From Chitinophagaceae bacterium (GTDB taxonomy: Bacteria; Bacteroidota; Bacteroidia; Chitinophagales; Chitinophagaceae), in contig JACFNM010000016.1 in the NCBI GenBank assembly GCA_019454915.1, positions 1-23,905 on the forward strand: 23,905 nt of DNA. Reading direction: 5' to 3'. The notes beneath the pieces were generated by a model that was given only the letters and a program-made list of their open reading frames with translations, was not told where the DNA came from and did no database searches. Below, in pieces: positions 1 to 8,631 of the stretch. The translations under genes and the position numbers were made by a program. Every line of letters starts with the position of its first letter. The stretch's first letter is position 1.

Positions 1-1002
1 TTCGAAAAGCATTTCAAGGGGATCATGCCCCTTGAGATATTAATTGATACCAAATAGAAATACGGCTGTGTGGGGTTGAAAGCGTTGGATGTTTTTAAAC
101 GAATAGACTCTCTTTCCCTATACATTGCTGCGAAGCCGGAAATGGCGAGACCCTTATCATTAGTGGAGGCTCTGAAATTTGCAAAGCAAGGATTTTATGA
201 TGGAGACAGCGCCAACTATGCGGTACCCAATTCTTTCGACGGCGCGTTTATTGCGGACTACCTGAAGGTCAGGAAACAGGGAAGTGATGATGGCAATGCC
301 TTTCAACAGATTATGAACTCCTTTATGGACAGTACCCGGCAAATGACGAGGGTCAGTGTGAACATGGCGGATGTGGGAAGTAAGGCGTTGCCGCCGATTT
401 TGGAGGATATAAAGAAGCGGGCGGACGAACTTTTTGATTCCACAAAATACCGGGTGGAGTTTACCGGAACCAGCATTACCTTTTTAGAGGGGAGCCGGTT
501 TATCATCAGCGGGCTGAAGGAGAGTATCATGTGGGCGTTTTTGCTGATCGCCCTTTGTATGCTCTATTTATTCCGTTCGGTACGCATACTCATTTGTTCG
601 CTGGTGCCCAATATTGTTCCCCTCATGCTGACGGCGGGTATCATGGGTTGGGTGGGCGTGCCACTTAAGCCCTCTACCGTCTTGATTTTCGGTATTGCTT
701 TGGGAATCGCCATTGATGTCACGATCCGGTTCCTGGTCAATTATCGCCAGGAGCTCCCGTCTAATCATATGGAAGTGAAGCCTACCGTTATGCAAACGAT
801 ACATCAAACCGGCATCAGCATTATTTATACTTCCCTGGTATTGATTGCCGGTTTCAGCATTTTTATGATAAGCGGATTTGGCGGCACCAAAGCATTGGGA
901 TGGCTGACGTCGCTAACGCTCCTGTCGGCTACTGTTACGAATCTGGTGCTTTTGCCGGTGCTGCTCACGCTGCTGCACAAACCCATAAAGAAAGTGATAT
1001 AG
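1..1002 (+). pseudogene. MMPL/RND-superfamily exporter, C-terminal part, interrupted by an in-frame TAG
   Basis: The frame is open from base 1 except for one TAG at 55-57 and ends with TAG at 1000-1002; the gene begins upstream of the window. Before the stop the frame reads FEKHFKGIMPLEILIDTK and after it KYGCVGLKALDVF, which is continuous with the periplasmic domain of Bacteroidota MMPL proteins (usually ...IDTKKK...). The TAG therefore stands where a Lys codon (AAG) is expected. The remainder has a soluble part followed by about five membrane segments (roughly bases 520-995). The fourth-segment motif, GIAVDDTIHFL in family members I remember, reads GIAIDVTIRFL at 700-735, so the second Asp and the His are replaced. 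A GTG at 70 could restart translation, but only of a C-terminal piece that could not work alone. Family assignment is firm; pseudogene status assumes the TAG is real. Substrate unknown; hopanoid- or lipid-type cargo is typical of the family. Confidence 0.75.
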
Positions 1003-1063
1003 CGCTCGGACTGTCTTGGCCTCCAACCTGCTGCAGAGATATCTTATTAGTTGATATCATTAC

Positions 1064-1088
1064 ACTATAAATATATTATATTTATAGT
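1064..1088. repeat. 25-bp perfect AT-rich palindrome
   Basis: Arms ACTATAAATATA and TATATTTATAGT (12 bp each) flank a single central T. It lies 62 bases after the exporter stop and about 270 bases before the susC-like start. It has no GC-rich stem and no following T-run, so it is a poor intrinsic terminator. A protein-binding site is possible. Confidence 0.6.
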
Positions 1089-1300
1089 ATTGTTATGTAT
1101 AACGACGTATATATACTAAAATCTAAAAACTAACATTTGTTAACATTTAAAGCAGCAAAATATATATTTGCTTTGTCTTAGGAAGATGTCAACCCTGCAA
1201 AGGGCTTGATTTTGATTTTCTTTTTTAAATGGATTTTTTCGGGCACCGGGACGGGAATTGCCATTTTTATTTAGAAAAAATTGTGGAATTTAACAGAACC

Positions 1301-1329
1301 TTGTGTTTTTCTAATTCTCTTTATCTTTG
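1301..1329 (+). promoter_or_regulatory. Predicted Bacteroidota promoter of the susC-like operon
   Basis: TTG at 1301-1303 and TATCTTTG at 1322-1329 are separated by 18 nt, matching the Bacteroidota housekeeping consensus (TTG/TTTG, about 19 nt, TAnnTTTG). Transcription would begin near 1335, leaving a leader of about 20 nt before the ATG at 1357. Confidence 0.6.
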
Positions 1330-1356
1330 TCCACTTAATATAAAACATACGATGTC

Positions 1357-4300
1357 ATGAGAAAAGTATCATTGCTGCTGTTTTTGCTGGCAATTTGTGC
1401 TGTATTTGCCTGGGCACAGACGAAGACGGTATCAGGTCGGATTTCGGACGCAAACGGTAATCCGGTACCTTATGCTACCATCACTGTGAAAGGAACTACT
1501 ACAGGAGTTGCTGCTGATGAAAACGGAAATTTTGTTATTACTGCCGGTCCGAATGCGGTACTCTCGGTGAGTGCCGTAGGTTTTGTTAGTCAGGATGTTT
1601 CAGTGGCTAACCAAAGTGTTATTGGTGTTACGCTGGCTTCAACTGAAAGTCTTCAGGAGGTAGTCGTTACCGCTGTTGGTATCAGCAGGGCAGAGAAGGC
1701 TTTGGGTTATTCGGTTTCAAAGGTTGACCCGGGGACCCTGGTTCAAAATTCGGAGCCGGACATGCTAAAAGGTTTGCAAGGAAAGGTTGCCGGCGTGGAT
1801 ATCCGCCAGGGGGAGGGTACTCCCGGAGCCGCCACGAGAATAAACATTCGCGGATATACTTCTTTCTTTGGCAATAACGAGCCTTTAATTATAGTGGATG
1901 GGGTGTCCTATGATAATACTACGTTCAACACAACTCACCAACTGGAAGGCGGTGGCGCCTATCAAAACGGGCTGTCATCACTTGACCCCAATGATATAGC
2001 GTCTATATCTGTACTTAAGGGGTCGGCTGCGGCAGCCTTATATGGTTCCAGAGCTTCAAACGGGGTGTTAGTCATTAAAACCAAATCAGGTTCGGCCGGC
2101 AGATCCAGCAAAGGAACAGAGGTTACTTATAATACGTCGGTTTCTTTTGAAAATGTTGCCAACTTACCAGTATACCAAAATAGCTACGGCGCCGGTTCGG
2201 CTTTTACGTATTCTGCGGCTAACGGTTCATGGGGACCCAGCTTTAAAAGCCTCGACTCCATTCCAACCTGGCCGGATTATTTAAGTGCGTTTCCGGATTT
2301 GTTTGGCCCCAAAGTAGCTTACAGAGCCTATCCGAATAACGTAAAGGATCTTTTCAAAACTGGGATAGTGACTGAAAATTCGGTTTCTGTAAGTGGTGGT
2401 GACGAGAAAACCTCCCTCAGTGCTACAGCTACTACTATGCAACATAATGGTTATGTCCCCAATTCCAGTTTTAGGAGAAATAGTATTGCGATCGGCGGAG
2501 TCACTAAATTGGATAACGGGTTGACCGTTCGGGGTAATTTTGGCTATACGAATACGGGACAGAAAGGGGGCATGTTCGGGGAAAATCAGATTGATGGTGT
2601 AGCCTCTTCTTTTGCACGTTCCTTGTTTTTGGCAAGAAACTGGGATTTAACGCTGCCGTATGAAGATGCCAACGGGCGTCCGGTGTCCACAAGCAATGCT
2701 CAGTATGATAATCCAATGTGGTCAAATTACCACAATGTGATTACTACTCAAACCGACCGTTATGTTGCCGGGTTATCTTTGGAATATGATGTCACTAAAT
2801 GGTTGAATGCTTCGTATCAAATTGGTACCAATACCTATAATGCTAACCGTTTGGAAATTACGGATATAGGTTCGAGAGCCGCAGAAGGCAAAGGAAATAT
2901 TCTTGAAGCCAATTACCGAACCCAATCAATTGAATCCAACTTCTTGTTGAGTATCAATCCCAAATTACGAAACAGAGATTTCACGGTGAGGGCAGTGATC
3001 GGACATAATGTGAATCAGCGGACTTCCAAACGTTCTGAAGTGAACGGAAAAGAGATTATCGCTCCCGGAATATTTACCTTGGCCAATACAAAAGATAAGA
3101 CGATAAACGATTCTTACTCTTCTATACGACGATTATGGGGGGTGTTTGGTGATGTGACCCTCGGATATAGAAATTATCTTTACCTCAATTTAACGGGAAG
3201 AAATGATTGGTCATCTACGCTTCCGAAGGAAAACAGGAGTTATTTCTATCCCTCCGCTTCCATTTCTTATGTTTTCTCAGATGCCCTGAATCTTCAGGGA
3301 GAGACTTTTTCTTATGGGAAAGTCCGGGCTGCATGGGCGAAAGTGGGAAGAGATGCAGATCCTTATTTTTTGCAGGACACCTACATAGTAAGGGATCCAT
3401 TTCTTGGTCAGGCATTGGCCTCGGCTTCCACGTCTGCTGCTAATGCTAATCTAAAGCCTGAGTTTACGTCTGAATATGAATTTGGGATTAACCTGGAATT
3501 CTTTAAGAAGAGGTTAGGATTTGATGTTACTTATTTTAGCAAAAAATCAACCAATCAGATTGCACCGATTGAGATTCCGTCCTCAACCGGATATCAGGAA
3601 GCTTATGTAAATGCCGGGGTGATATCGAATAAGGGATGGGAAGTAGAGTTGCATGTTTCACCGATTGCATCAAGAAACTTTAACTGGGATATCCGGGCCA
3701 CCTACACCAAGATCAATACAGAAGTCATAAGCCTTATTGAGGGATTGGAAAGAATGGCCATGGGAGGTGTTTTCACCGATATTGGCCCCTATTTTGAACC
3801 CGGTTTGCCCTATGGCTACATCAGAGGATCCGTCAGCGCAAGAGACGCGCAGGGAAATCTGCTGATTGATCCGGGCACGGGCATGGTATTAAATGCCAAA
3901 GAGCCGGCAATGATTGGTAATCCCAACCCGGATTTTAAGGCTGGTTTGATTAATACCTTTAGCTATAAAGGTTTCTTCCTGAATGCCGTGTTTGATTATA
4001 CCAGGGGAGGAGATTTGTATTCGGTTACCCTAAATTCCATGCTGGGTCGTGGGGTGCTGAAGGATACGGAAGATAGAGAAAGGTCATGGATAATCCCTGG
4101 TGTGTATGGCGACCCCGATGAACTGGTTCCTTTATTGGATGATAAGGGACAACCGGTTCAAAACATTACCAAAATAAGTACCAACGATTTGTTCTTTTCG
4201 GGAGGAGGTACTGCCGGTACGTTTGCAATAAACGGGCAGGATGAATGGTCAATATATGACGCCACCGTTTATCATTTTAGAGAACTGACCGTGGGCTATA

Positions 4301-4515
4301 ATCTGCCAAAGAGCCTGTTTAGCCGTATTCCGGTAATCGGCGGTATGGCATTCAGTATTTCAGGAAGAAATTTGTGGCATTATGCTCCCTATGTACCGCA
4401 CTCGTCTAATTTTGATCCTGAGGTAAGTACCTACTCGAGTTCGGTTCAGGGATTTGAGTATTCTGCGGCTCCAACGACCAGAAGATTGGGAGTTAACCTG
4501 AAAATTACTTTCTAA
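1357..4515 (+). CDS. SusC/RagA-family TonB-linked outer-membrane receptor
   Basis: A TonB-dependent transporter of 1052 aa that imports a nutrient across the outer membrane with its SusD-like partner. Signal peptide 1-20 ends in FAWA before QTK. A carboxypeptidase-regulatory-like beta domain (about 22-95) starts KTVSGRISDANGNPVPYATI. A TonB-box-like stretch EVVVTAVG lies at 101-108 and the plug at about 115-243, with the SusC/RagA signatures GVDIRQGEGTPGAATRINIRG and EPLIIVDGV. The rest is the 22-strand barrel, closing with the aromatic C-terminal beta-signal NLKITF. There is no STN domain between signal peptide and carboxypeptidase-like domain, so it is probably not a sigma-regulating transducer. 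Length is usual for the family. The ATG at 1357 places a complete signal peptide at the N-terminus. First gene of a three-gene operon; the susD-like gene begins 29 bases later. No glycoside hydrolase or peptidase sits in the operon, so the substrate cannot be named. Confidence 0.95.
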   Translation: MRKVSLLLFLLAICAVFAWAQTKTVSGRISDANGNPVPYATITVKGTTTGVAADENGNFVITAGPNAVLSVSAVGFVSQDVSVANQSVIGVTLASTESLQEVVVTAVGISRAEKALGYSVSKVDPGTLVQNSEPDMLKGLQGKVAGVDIRQGEGTPGAATRINIRGYTSFFGNNEPLIIVDGVSYDNTTFNTTHQLEGGGAYQNGLSSLDPNDIASISVLKGSAAAALYGSRASNGVLVIKTKSGSAGRSSKGTEVTYNTSVSFENVANLPVYQNSYGAGSAFTYSAANGSWGPSFKSLDSIPTWPDYLSAFPDLFGPKVAYRAYPNNVKDLFKTGIVTENSVSVSGGDEKTSLSATATTMQHNGYVPNSSFRRNSIAIGGVTKLDNGLTVRGNFGYTNTGQKGGMFGENQIDGVASSFARSLFLARNWDLTLPYEDANGRPVSTSNAQYDNPMWSNYHNVITTQTDRYVAGLSLEYDVTKWLNASYQIGTNTYNANRLEITDIGSRAAEGKGNILEANYRTQSIESNFLLSINPKLRNRDFTVRAVIGHNVNQRTSKRSEVNGKEIIAPGIFTLANTKDKTINDSYSSIRRLWGVFGDVTLGYRNYLYLNLTGRNDWSSTLPKENRSYFYPSASISYVFSDALNLQGETFSYGKVRAAWAKVGRDADPYFLQDTYIVRDPFLGQALASASTSAANANLKPEFTSEYEFGINLEFFKKRLGFDVTYFSKKSTNQIAPIEIPSSTGYQEAYVNAGVISNKGWEVELHVSPIASRNFNWDIRATYTKINTEVISLIEGLERMAMGGVFTDIGPYFEPGLPYGYIRGSVSARDAQGNLLIDPGTGMVLNAKEPAMIGNPNPDFKAGLINTFSYKGFFLNAVFDYTRGGDLYSVTLNSMLGRGVLKDTEDRERSWIIPGVYGDPDELVPLLDDKGQPVQNITKISTNDLFFSGGGTAGTFAINGQDEWSIYDATVYHFRELTVGYNLPKSLFSRIPVIGGMAFSISGRNLWHYAPYVPHSSNFDPEVSTYSSSVQGFEYSAAPTTRRLGVNLKITF

Positions 4516-4544
4516 TCTTACATGAATTTGCAAAATATAGAAAT

Positions 4545-6287
4545 ATGAAACAAGCAAAATATTTTATACTATTCGTTTTGATGTTTTTCGTTGCATCTTG
4601 TACGAAGGGATATTTGGATGTGAATGAAAATCCGAACAATCCTACTACGATGGCAGAATCAAAGCTTCTGCCTTATGTACAGAAAGCCATGGCCGATAAT
4701 CTGGGCTTTGGTCCCTCCGGCGCGGGTGGGCTTAGTTACGCACTGTCTGTATACACTCATCAGATAACCGTAAGAGAGTATCCGGATAAGTACGGAGTTG
4801 AAGGAGTGAACATGAATACTTTATGGACAAATATGTATACGAGGGTGATTCGGAATGCGGAAGAGATTATCAGACGGTCCGGAGAATCTGAAAACTCAAT
4901 TTACGCCGGGATAGCCAAAATTCTGAAGGCTTATACTTATAGTCAGTTGGTAGATGTTTTTGGTGAAATTCCTTTTTCAGAATCCAATGATTACCAGGGC
5001 GGCGCCGGTGCAAGCGCGCCGGTATTTGATGATGGTAAAGACGTTTATCCTCAGTTGCTGGCATTGATAGATGAGGGAATAGCTGACTTAAAGAATAATA
5101 CCGCTGCGAATCCTAACAAACCCGGAACAGATGATCTGATTTACAGCGGAAATGTGAACTCCTGGGTAAAAGCTGCCAATACCATTAAACTCAAATTATA
5201 TAATCAAATCAGACTGATCCAGGATGTATCCGGTCCGGTAAACCAGTTGATTACTGAAAATAATATGATCGGAACTACTGCTACTTCCTTCATGTTTCCA
5301 TATGGAACAGCTACTTCTCCTGATGAAAGGAATCCCAATTTTGCAGACTATTTTGCTACCCAGCGTTCCATTAATATCAGTCCCTGGTTCTACCAGATTA
5401 TGAAAGGCTACAATACGAAGGACATCAATGGTACCGCGAAAGACTTTAATGTTTTTTCAGGTATTGAAGATCCTCGTATCCCGTATTACTTTTTTAATCA
5501 GTTGGAAGCGGATGAGCCTAATGTAGAGGGTAATCCGTTGGAGTATCGTGACGGCGGGTTTGCCAGTATCGTGTTTGGATCAGTTGGCGTAAACAGAGAT
5601 AAGTCCCATGATAAATCAACTACCGTTATGGGAATCTATCCGGCCGGTGGACGATACGATGATGGTGAGGGCATGGGCGGTAAGGGAGTAACCGGATCCA
5701 GTGGCACCGGTGCGGTACCCTTCCGGATGCTTACTTATGCTGACCGGCTGTTTATTGAAGCAGAGCTGATTCAAGCGGGAGTTGTGCCGGGTGGCGCTGC
5801 CGCTGCTAAAGACAAATTGGAGCAGGCATTAGTTGAGTCTATTGCACAGGTTGATTTAATGGTAGCCAAAGCGGGAACGGTTAATCAGTCTGTACCCAAA
5901 TTAGCAGGAACAGATGAGGCGGATGATTTTATTGACGCGGTTGTAGACCTGTTTGAAAATAGTGATGCGGAAAAGCAAATGGAAATTATTTTAACCCAAA
6001 AGTGGATCTCAAATTTTGGGGCAAATAGCGTTGATTGTTATAATGATTACAGGAGAACTAATTATCCCGTTATTTTCGATCCCAATAACGAAGAAATGGC
6101 GCCTGACCATTTCTTTAATCCTCCGATTGATGGAAATATAGAATTGGATGAACAGCCTCCTATCCCAGTTGTAACGAGCAGATCTTATCCTTTGTCATTA
6201 CCATGGAGCCAGCGTGAGTTGGAACTGAATAAAAATGCACCGAAGCAGAAGACTCCTGCGAGTTTTAAGGTGTTCTGGATGAATTAA
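4545..6287 (+). CDS. SusD/RagB-like nutrient-binding outer-membrane lipoprotein (SusD_2 type)
   Basis: 580 aa. It starts with a lipoprotein signal peptide; the lipobox VASC puts the lipidated Cys at residue 19. The mature N-terminus, TKGYLDVNENPNNPTTM, is typical of the SusD-like_2 subgroup rather than classical starch SusD. The following helices (LLPYVQKAMADNLG, TRVIRNAEEIIRRS, AGIAKILKAYTYSQLVDVFGEIPFSE) match the tetratricopeptide-like scaffold of the family. The C-terminal part has the usual EKQMEIILTQKWISNFG segment. It should cap the SusC-like barrel on the cell surface and capture the ligand. It begins 29 bases after the receptor stop and precedes a second lipoprotein gene. Function class is firm, the ligand unknown; members of this subgroup are often found without glycan-degrading enzymes. 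Confidence 0.93.
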   Translation: MKQAKYFILFVLMFFVASCTKGYLDVNENPNNPTTMAESKLLPYVQKAMADNLGFGPSGAGGLSYALSVYTHQITVREYPDKYGVEGVNMNTLWTNMYTRVIRNAEEIIRRSGESENSIYAGIAKILKAYTYSQLVDVFGEIPFSESNDYQGGAGASAPVFDDGKDVYPQLLALIDEGIADLKNNTAANPNKPGTDDLIYSGNVNSWVKAANTIKLKLYNQIRLIQDVSGPVNQLITENNMIGTTATSFMFPYGTATSPDERNPNFADYFATQRSINISPWFYQIMKGYNTKDINGTAKDFNVFSGIEDPRIPYYFFNQLEADEPNVEGNPLEYRDGGFASIVFGSVGVNRDKSHDKSTTVMGIYPAGGRYDDGEGMGGKGVTGSSGTGAVPFRMLTYADRLFIEAELIQAGVVPGGAAAAKDKLEQALVESIAQVDLMVAKAGTVNQSVPKLAGTDEADDFIDAVVDLFENSDAEKQMEIILTQKWISNFGANSVDCYNDYRRTNYPVIFDPNNEEMAPDHFFNPPIDGNIELDEQPPIPVVTSRSYPLSLPWSQRELELNKNAPKQKTPASFKVFWMN

Positions 6288-6326
6288 ACGGAAAACGCAT
6301 TACTTAAAATTATTAAAGAATAGAAA

Positions 6327-7241
6327 ATGAAAAGCTTAAGAATAAATTTACTGCTGGCAGCACTCGCGCTTCCGTGGGCCTTGTTTACGGGCTGTAAAAA
6401 GGAATACGGGCCGGATAAGATTCCCAATTTTCCGACAATGGAAGTAGCGCCGGTACCAAAGTTTACGGTAGATCCGTCTTCTGACCTCGTGATTGTTGAA
6501 CCGGACGAATTTAAAACCAGATTCACCCTGGATCTATATTTTCCCGATGATGAAAAGTCGTTGCCGCAGTCCGCTGATATTAGTGTGGTGATGAACAATG
6601 ATTATAAGAATATCAGGAAATTAAAAACCGGCATTACGACGTTTCCAACAACTATTGAACTTACCGGCCCCGAATTGGCGACTTTGTTCAATATAGATAT
6701 TGAGGAAATTATTCCCGGTACTAAATTTGAATTGAGAGCCGATTTTACAATGGACGATGGGAGAGTGATACCCGGATTCGTATATCTTGATAAAGGAAGC
6801 GCCACAAAGGGAAGCTCACCAAGTACAGCCTCTTCGGATGTAAATAATTGGCCTGACTCAAAGACCAATATTATTTACAATGCGGTATGCCCGATTGAAA
6901 TAGACAATTTTGTGGGAGATATGGAGGTAGATGATCCCTTTTTCTGGGAAGATACCTATCCGGTTACCGTATCCCTGGTTGCACCGGATGTATTAAAGAT
7001 ATCCGGTGTGAACCAAACGCCCGAAGAGGAATTCCTTGTTAGAATTGATTTTAAGGCATTTACTGCTACGGTGGAAAAGCAAATCATTGATCCTGCGCCG
7101 TGGTTTTTTGGATACACCAACCTTGCTGTAGAGGGCTCCGGGTCTGTAGATGCGTGTAATAATGTGATTAATTTAACCATCTCCTGGACTGTAGATCAGG
7201 GAAGTTTCGGCTCAGGAGATTTTATACTAAGAATGCCCTGA
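6327..7241 (+). CDS. Unknown lipoprotein, third gene of the SusC/SusD operon
   Basis: 304 aa, not assigned to a named family by eye. The N-terminus is a lipoprotein signal: MKSLRINLLLAALALPWALF, then TGC with the lipidated Cys at residue 23, followed by KKEYG. The mature part is rich in beta-prone, acidic stretches (FTLDLYFPDD, FEVRA-like FELRADFTMDD, VTVSLVAPDVLKISG), with a linker rich in Ser and Thr near residues 155-170. Two Cys remain in the mature region (in YNAVCPIEID and VDACNNVIN) and could form a disulfide. It starts 39 bases after the SusD-like gene and is followed by a strong terminator, so it closes the operon. By position it resembles the accessory surface ligand-binding lipoproteins (SusE/SusF or SGBP type) of other Sus-like loci. 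That role is inference from context. Confidence 0.8.
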   Translation: MKSLRINLLLAALALPWALFTGCKKEYGPDKIPNFPTMEVAPVPKFTVDPSSDLVIVEPDEFKTRFTLDLYFPDDEKSLPQSADISVVMNNDYKNIRKLKTGITTFPTTIELTGPELATLFNIDIEEIIPGTKFELRADFTMDDGRVIPGFVYLDKGSATKGSSPSTASSDVNNWPDSKTNIIYNAVCPIEIDNFVGDMEVDDPFFWEDTYPVTVSLVAPDVLKISGVNQTPEEEFLVRIDFKAFTATVEKQIIDPAPWFFGYTNLAVEGSGSVDACNNVINLTISWTVDQGSFGSGDFILRMP

Positions 7242-7282
7242 GAAACGTAGCGACTGCTCCGAAATTTTATCATATTCGGGTG

Positions 7283-7328
7283 AAAAATAAAAGCCACGAA
7301 AAACTGTTTTCTCGTGGCTTTTATTTTT
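7283..7328. terminator. Bidirectional intrinsic terminator
   Basis: Two perfectly complementary 17-nt arms (7283-7299 and 7312-7328) have a GCCACGA/TCGTGGC core. An A-rich run lies on the left flank and a T-rich run on the right, with a 12-nt loop. It sits between the converging lipoprotein gene (ends 7241, +) and M16 gene (ends 7343, -) and should stop transcription from both sides. Confidence 0.9.
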
Positions 7329-7342
7329 CCTTAACATAATGA

Positions 7343-8623
7343 TTATACCACCACCAACTCATAAAATTCTTCAGGATGCAGGTATTTATTAGCCAGTTCC
7401 TGAACCTCTTTGGGCGTTATTTCTTTGATTTGGCTAATGGATTCTTGAAAATGATCTTCGCCTAAATTGTTCAGAATAATATTTTTCCATCTCCCGAGAA
7501 TATGAAAGGGACCATCAAGGTCTCCTAATATTGTCCCGATGAGGTAATTCTTCACCAACAGCAGTTCTTCTTCGGATACCGGGTTGTCCCTCATCTCCTG
7601 CATCTCATTATAAGCTTCTGCTATAGAAGCTTCACATACATCTTTTCCTGCCTCCGTGCTGATCATCCAGGCAGTTTCGTGCATGTGATTTTGAATGTAG
7701 CTGTATATTCCGTACGTGTATCCTTTGTCTTCTCTTATGTTCCGCATCAGCCTCGACCCGAAATACCCGCCCAAAATAGTATTCACCACCTGCACCTTAC
7801 TAAAATCGGGATGATGAATGCCCGGATAGGGACGTGCTAAACGGATTGCTCCCTGGATGCCGTCAGGATCATTGATGATTCGATATTTTTTTTCTCCCGC
7901 AGCCTCAACCGGATGCTTGATGTCGGGTATCGGTTTTTGATTGAGTGGTAAATTGCCAAAGTATTGATTTAATAGCGGCTCTATATTTTCAGGTAACCTG
8001 CCGCCTACGAAAATGCTGCACTGACCATGCTTATAATACTGAGTATAAAACTCACGCAGGCTGTCTGCCTGTATGGCATCATAAGCGATGGTTGAACTGT
8101 ATTTTCCGTAAGGGTGATGAATACCGTATAAATATTCATCAATCAGGCGGTTTGCTACAAAGTCACATTTTTTGAGGTTGACCAGCAACTTTTGCTTCAT
8201 GTTTTGCCGGTAGAGATCCAATTCGGATTCAGGCAATACGGAATCCATTATGAGTTCCTGAATGACCGGGAGGAGCTCAGGCAAATGCTTTGTCAAACCG
8301 TGAAGACTCAGGGTAGCGGTCTCATTGTAGCAGGAACGATTTAGATAAGCGCCGTAATATTCAAAATGCTCATTGATTTCAAATGCATTCTTTTCTGAAG
8401 TACCGTTTTTAAGTAAATAATTGGTAGTGGCCGCCACTAAATTTTGAGATTCGTACCAGTTTCCCGCGTTAAAAATGAACTCCAACTGTAGTACATCTTC
8501 AGCGCCGGCGTCCACCGCAAAAACGTTGATGCCGTTATCCAGAGTGAATTTTCGAAACGGTTTCAAATGGAGCGAATAGGCTATCGGGTCTTTTGCTTTG
8601 GGCGCTGATAATCTGTTGGGCAT
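7343..8623 (-). CDS. M16-family peptidase homolog lacking the zinc site
   Basis: 426 aa with the two-lobed M16 (insulinase/processing-peptidase) fold. Where active members carry HxxEH within an HxxEHxxFxGT context, this protein reads ATTNYLLKNGT (residues 65-75). Both His and the Glu are missing, so it is the non-catalytic partner. The C-terminal lobe keeps family features such as NTILGGYFGSRLMRNIRE and DKGYTYGIYSYIQ. In bacterial M16 pairs the inactive subunit completes the closed chamber and helps hold substrate. It starts 8 bases after the stop of the catalytic partner at 8632-9879, which fits co-translation of a heterodimer. No signal peptide is visible at MPNRLSAPKAKDPI, so it is probably cytoplasmic. 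Ends just after the shared terminator. Confidence 0.93.
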   Translation of the reverse strand: MPNRLSAPKAKDPIAYSLHLKPFRKFTLDNGINVFAVDAGAEDVLQLEFIFNAGNWYESQNLVAATTNYLLKNGTSEKNAFEINEHFEYYGAYLNRSCYNETATLSLHGLTKHLPELLPVIQELIMDSVLPESELDLYRQNMKQKLLVNLKKCDFVANRLIDEYLYGIHHPYGKYSSTIAYDAIQADSLREFYTQYYKHGQCSIFVGGRLPENIEPLLNQYFGNLPLNQKPIPDIKHPVEAAGEKKYRIINDPDGIQGAIRLARPYPGIHHPDFSKVQVVNTILGGYFGSRLMRNIREDKGYTYGIYSYIQNHMHETAWMISTEAGKDVCEASIAEAYNEMQEMRDNPVSEEELLLVKNYLIGTILGDLDGPFHILGRWKNIILNNLGEDHFQESISQIKEITPKEVQELANKYLHPEEFYELVVV

Positions 8624-8631
8624 GCTGAATA

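Larger units (their letters stand above)
1003..1356. other. AT-rich intergenic and regulatory region before the susC-like gene
   Basis: This gap of about 350 bases has no credible gene. It holds a 25-bp perfect palindrome (1064-1088), a smaller inverted repeat AGCAAA/TTTGCT (1154-1172) and two stretches resembling Bacteroidota promoters. One is TTTG at 1136-1139 with TATATTTG at 1163-1170, spaced 23 nt apart. The other, better placed, is at 1301-1329 and listed separately. No ECF sigma or anti-sigma gene precedes the receptor, so control may act through this DNA or its leader RNA. That last point is inference. Confidence 0.5.

Noticed and set aside
70..1002. Treating the GTG at 70 as the true start of a complete 310-aa protein
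   Set aside because: Homology to the MMPL periplasmic domain continues upstream through the TAG to base 1, so this is the tail of a longer gene.
1357..7241. A polysaccharide utilisation locus
   Set aside because: No glycoside hydrolase, polysaccharide lyase, sulfatase or hybrid regulator lies in or next to the operon.
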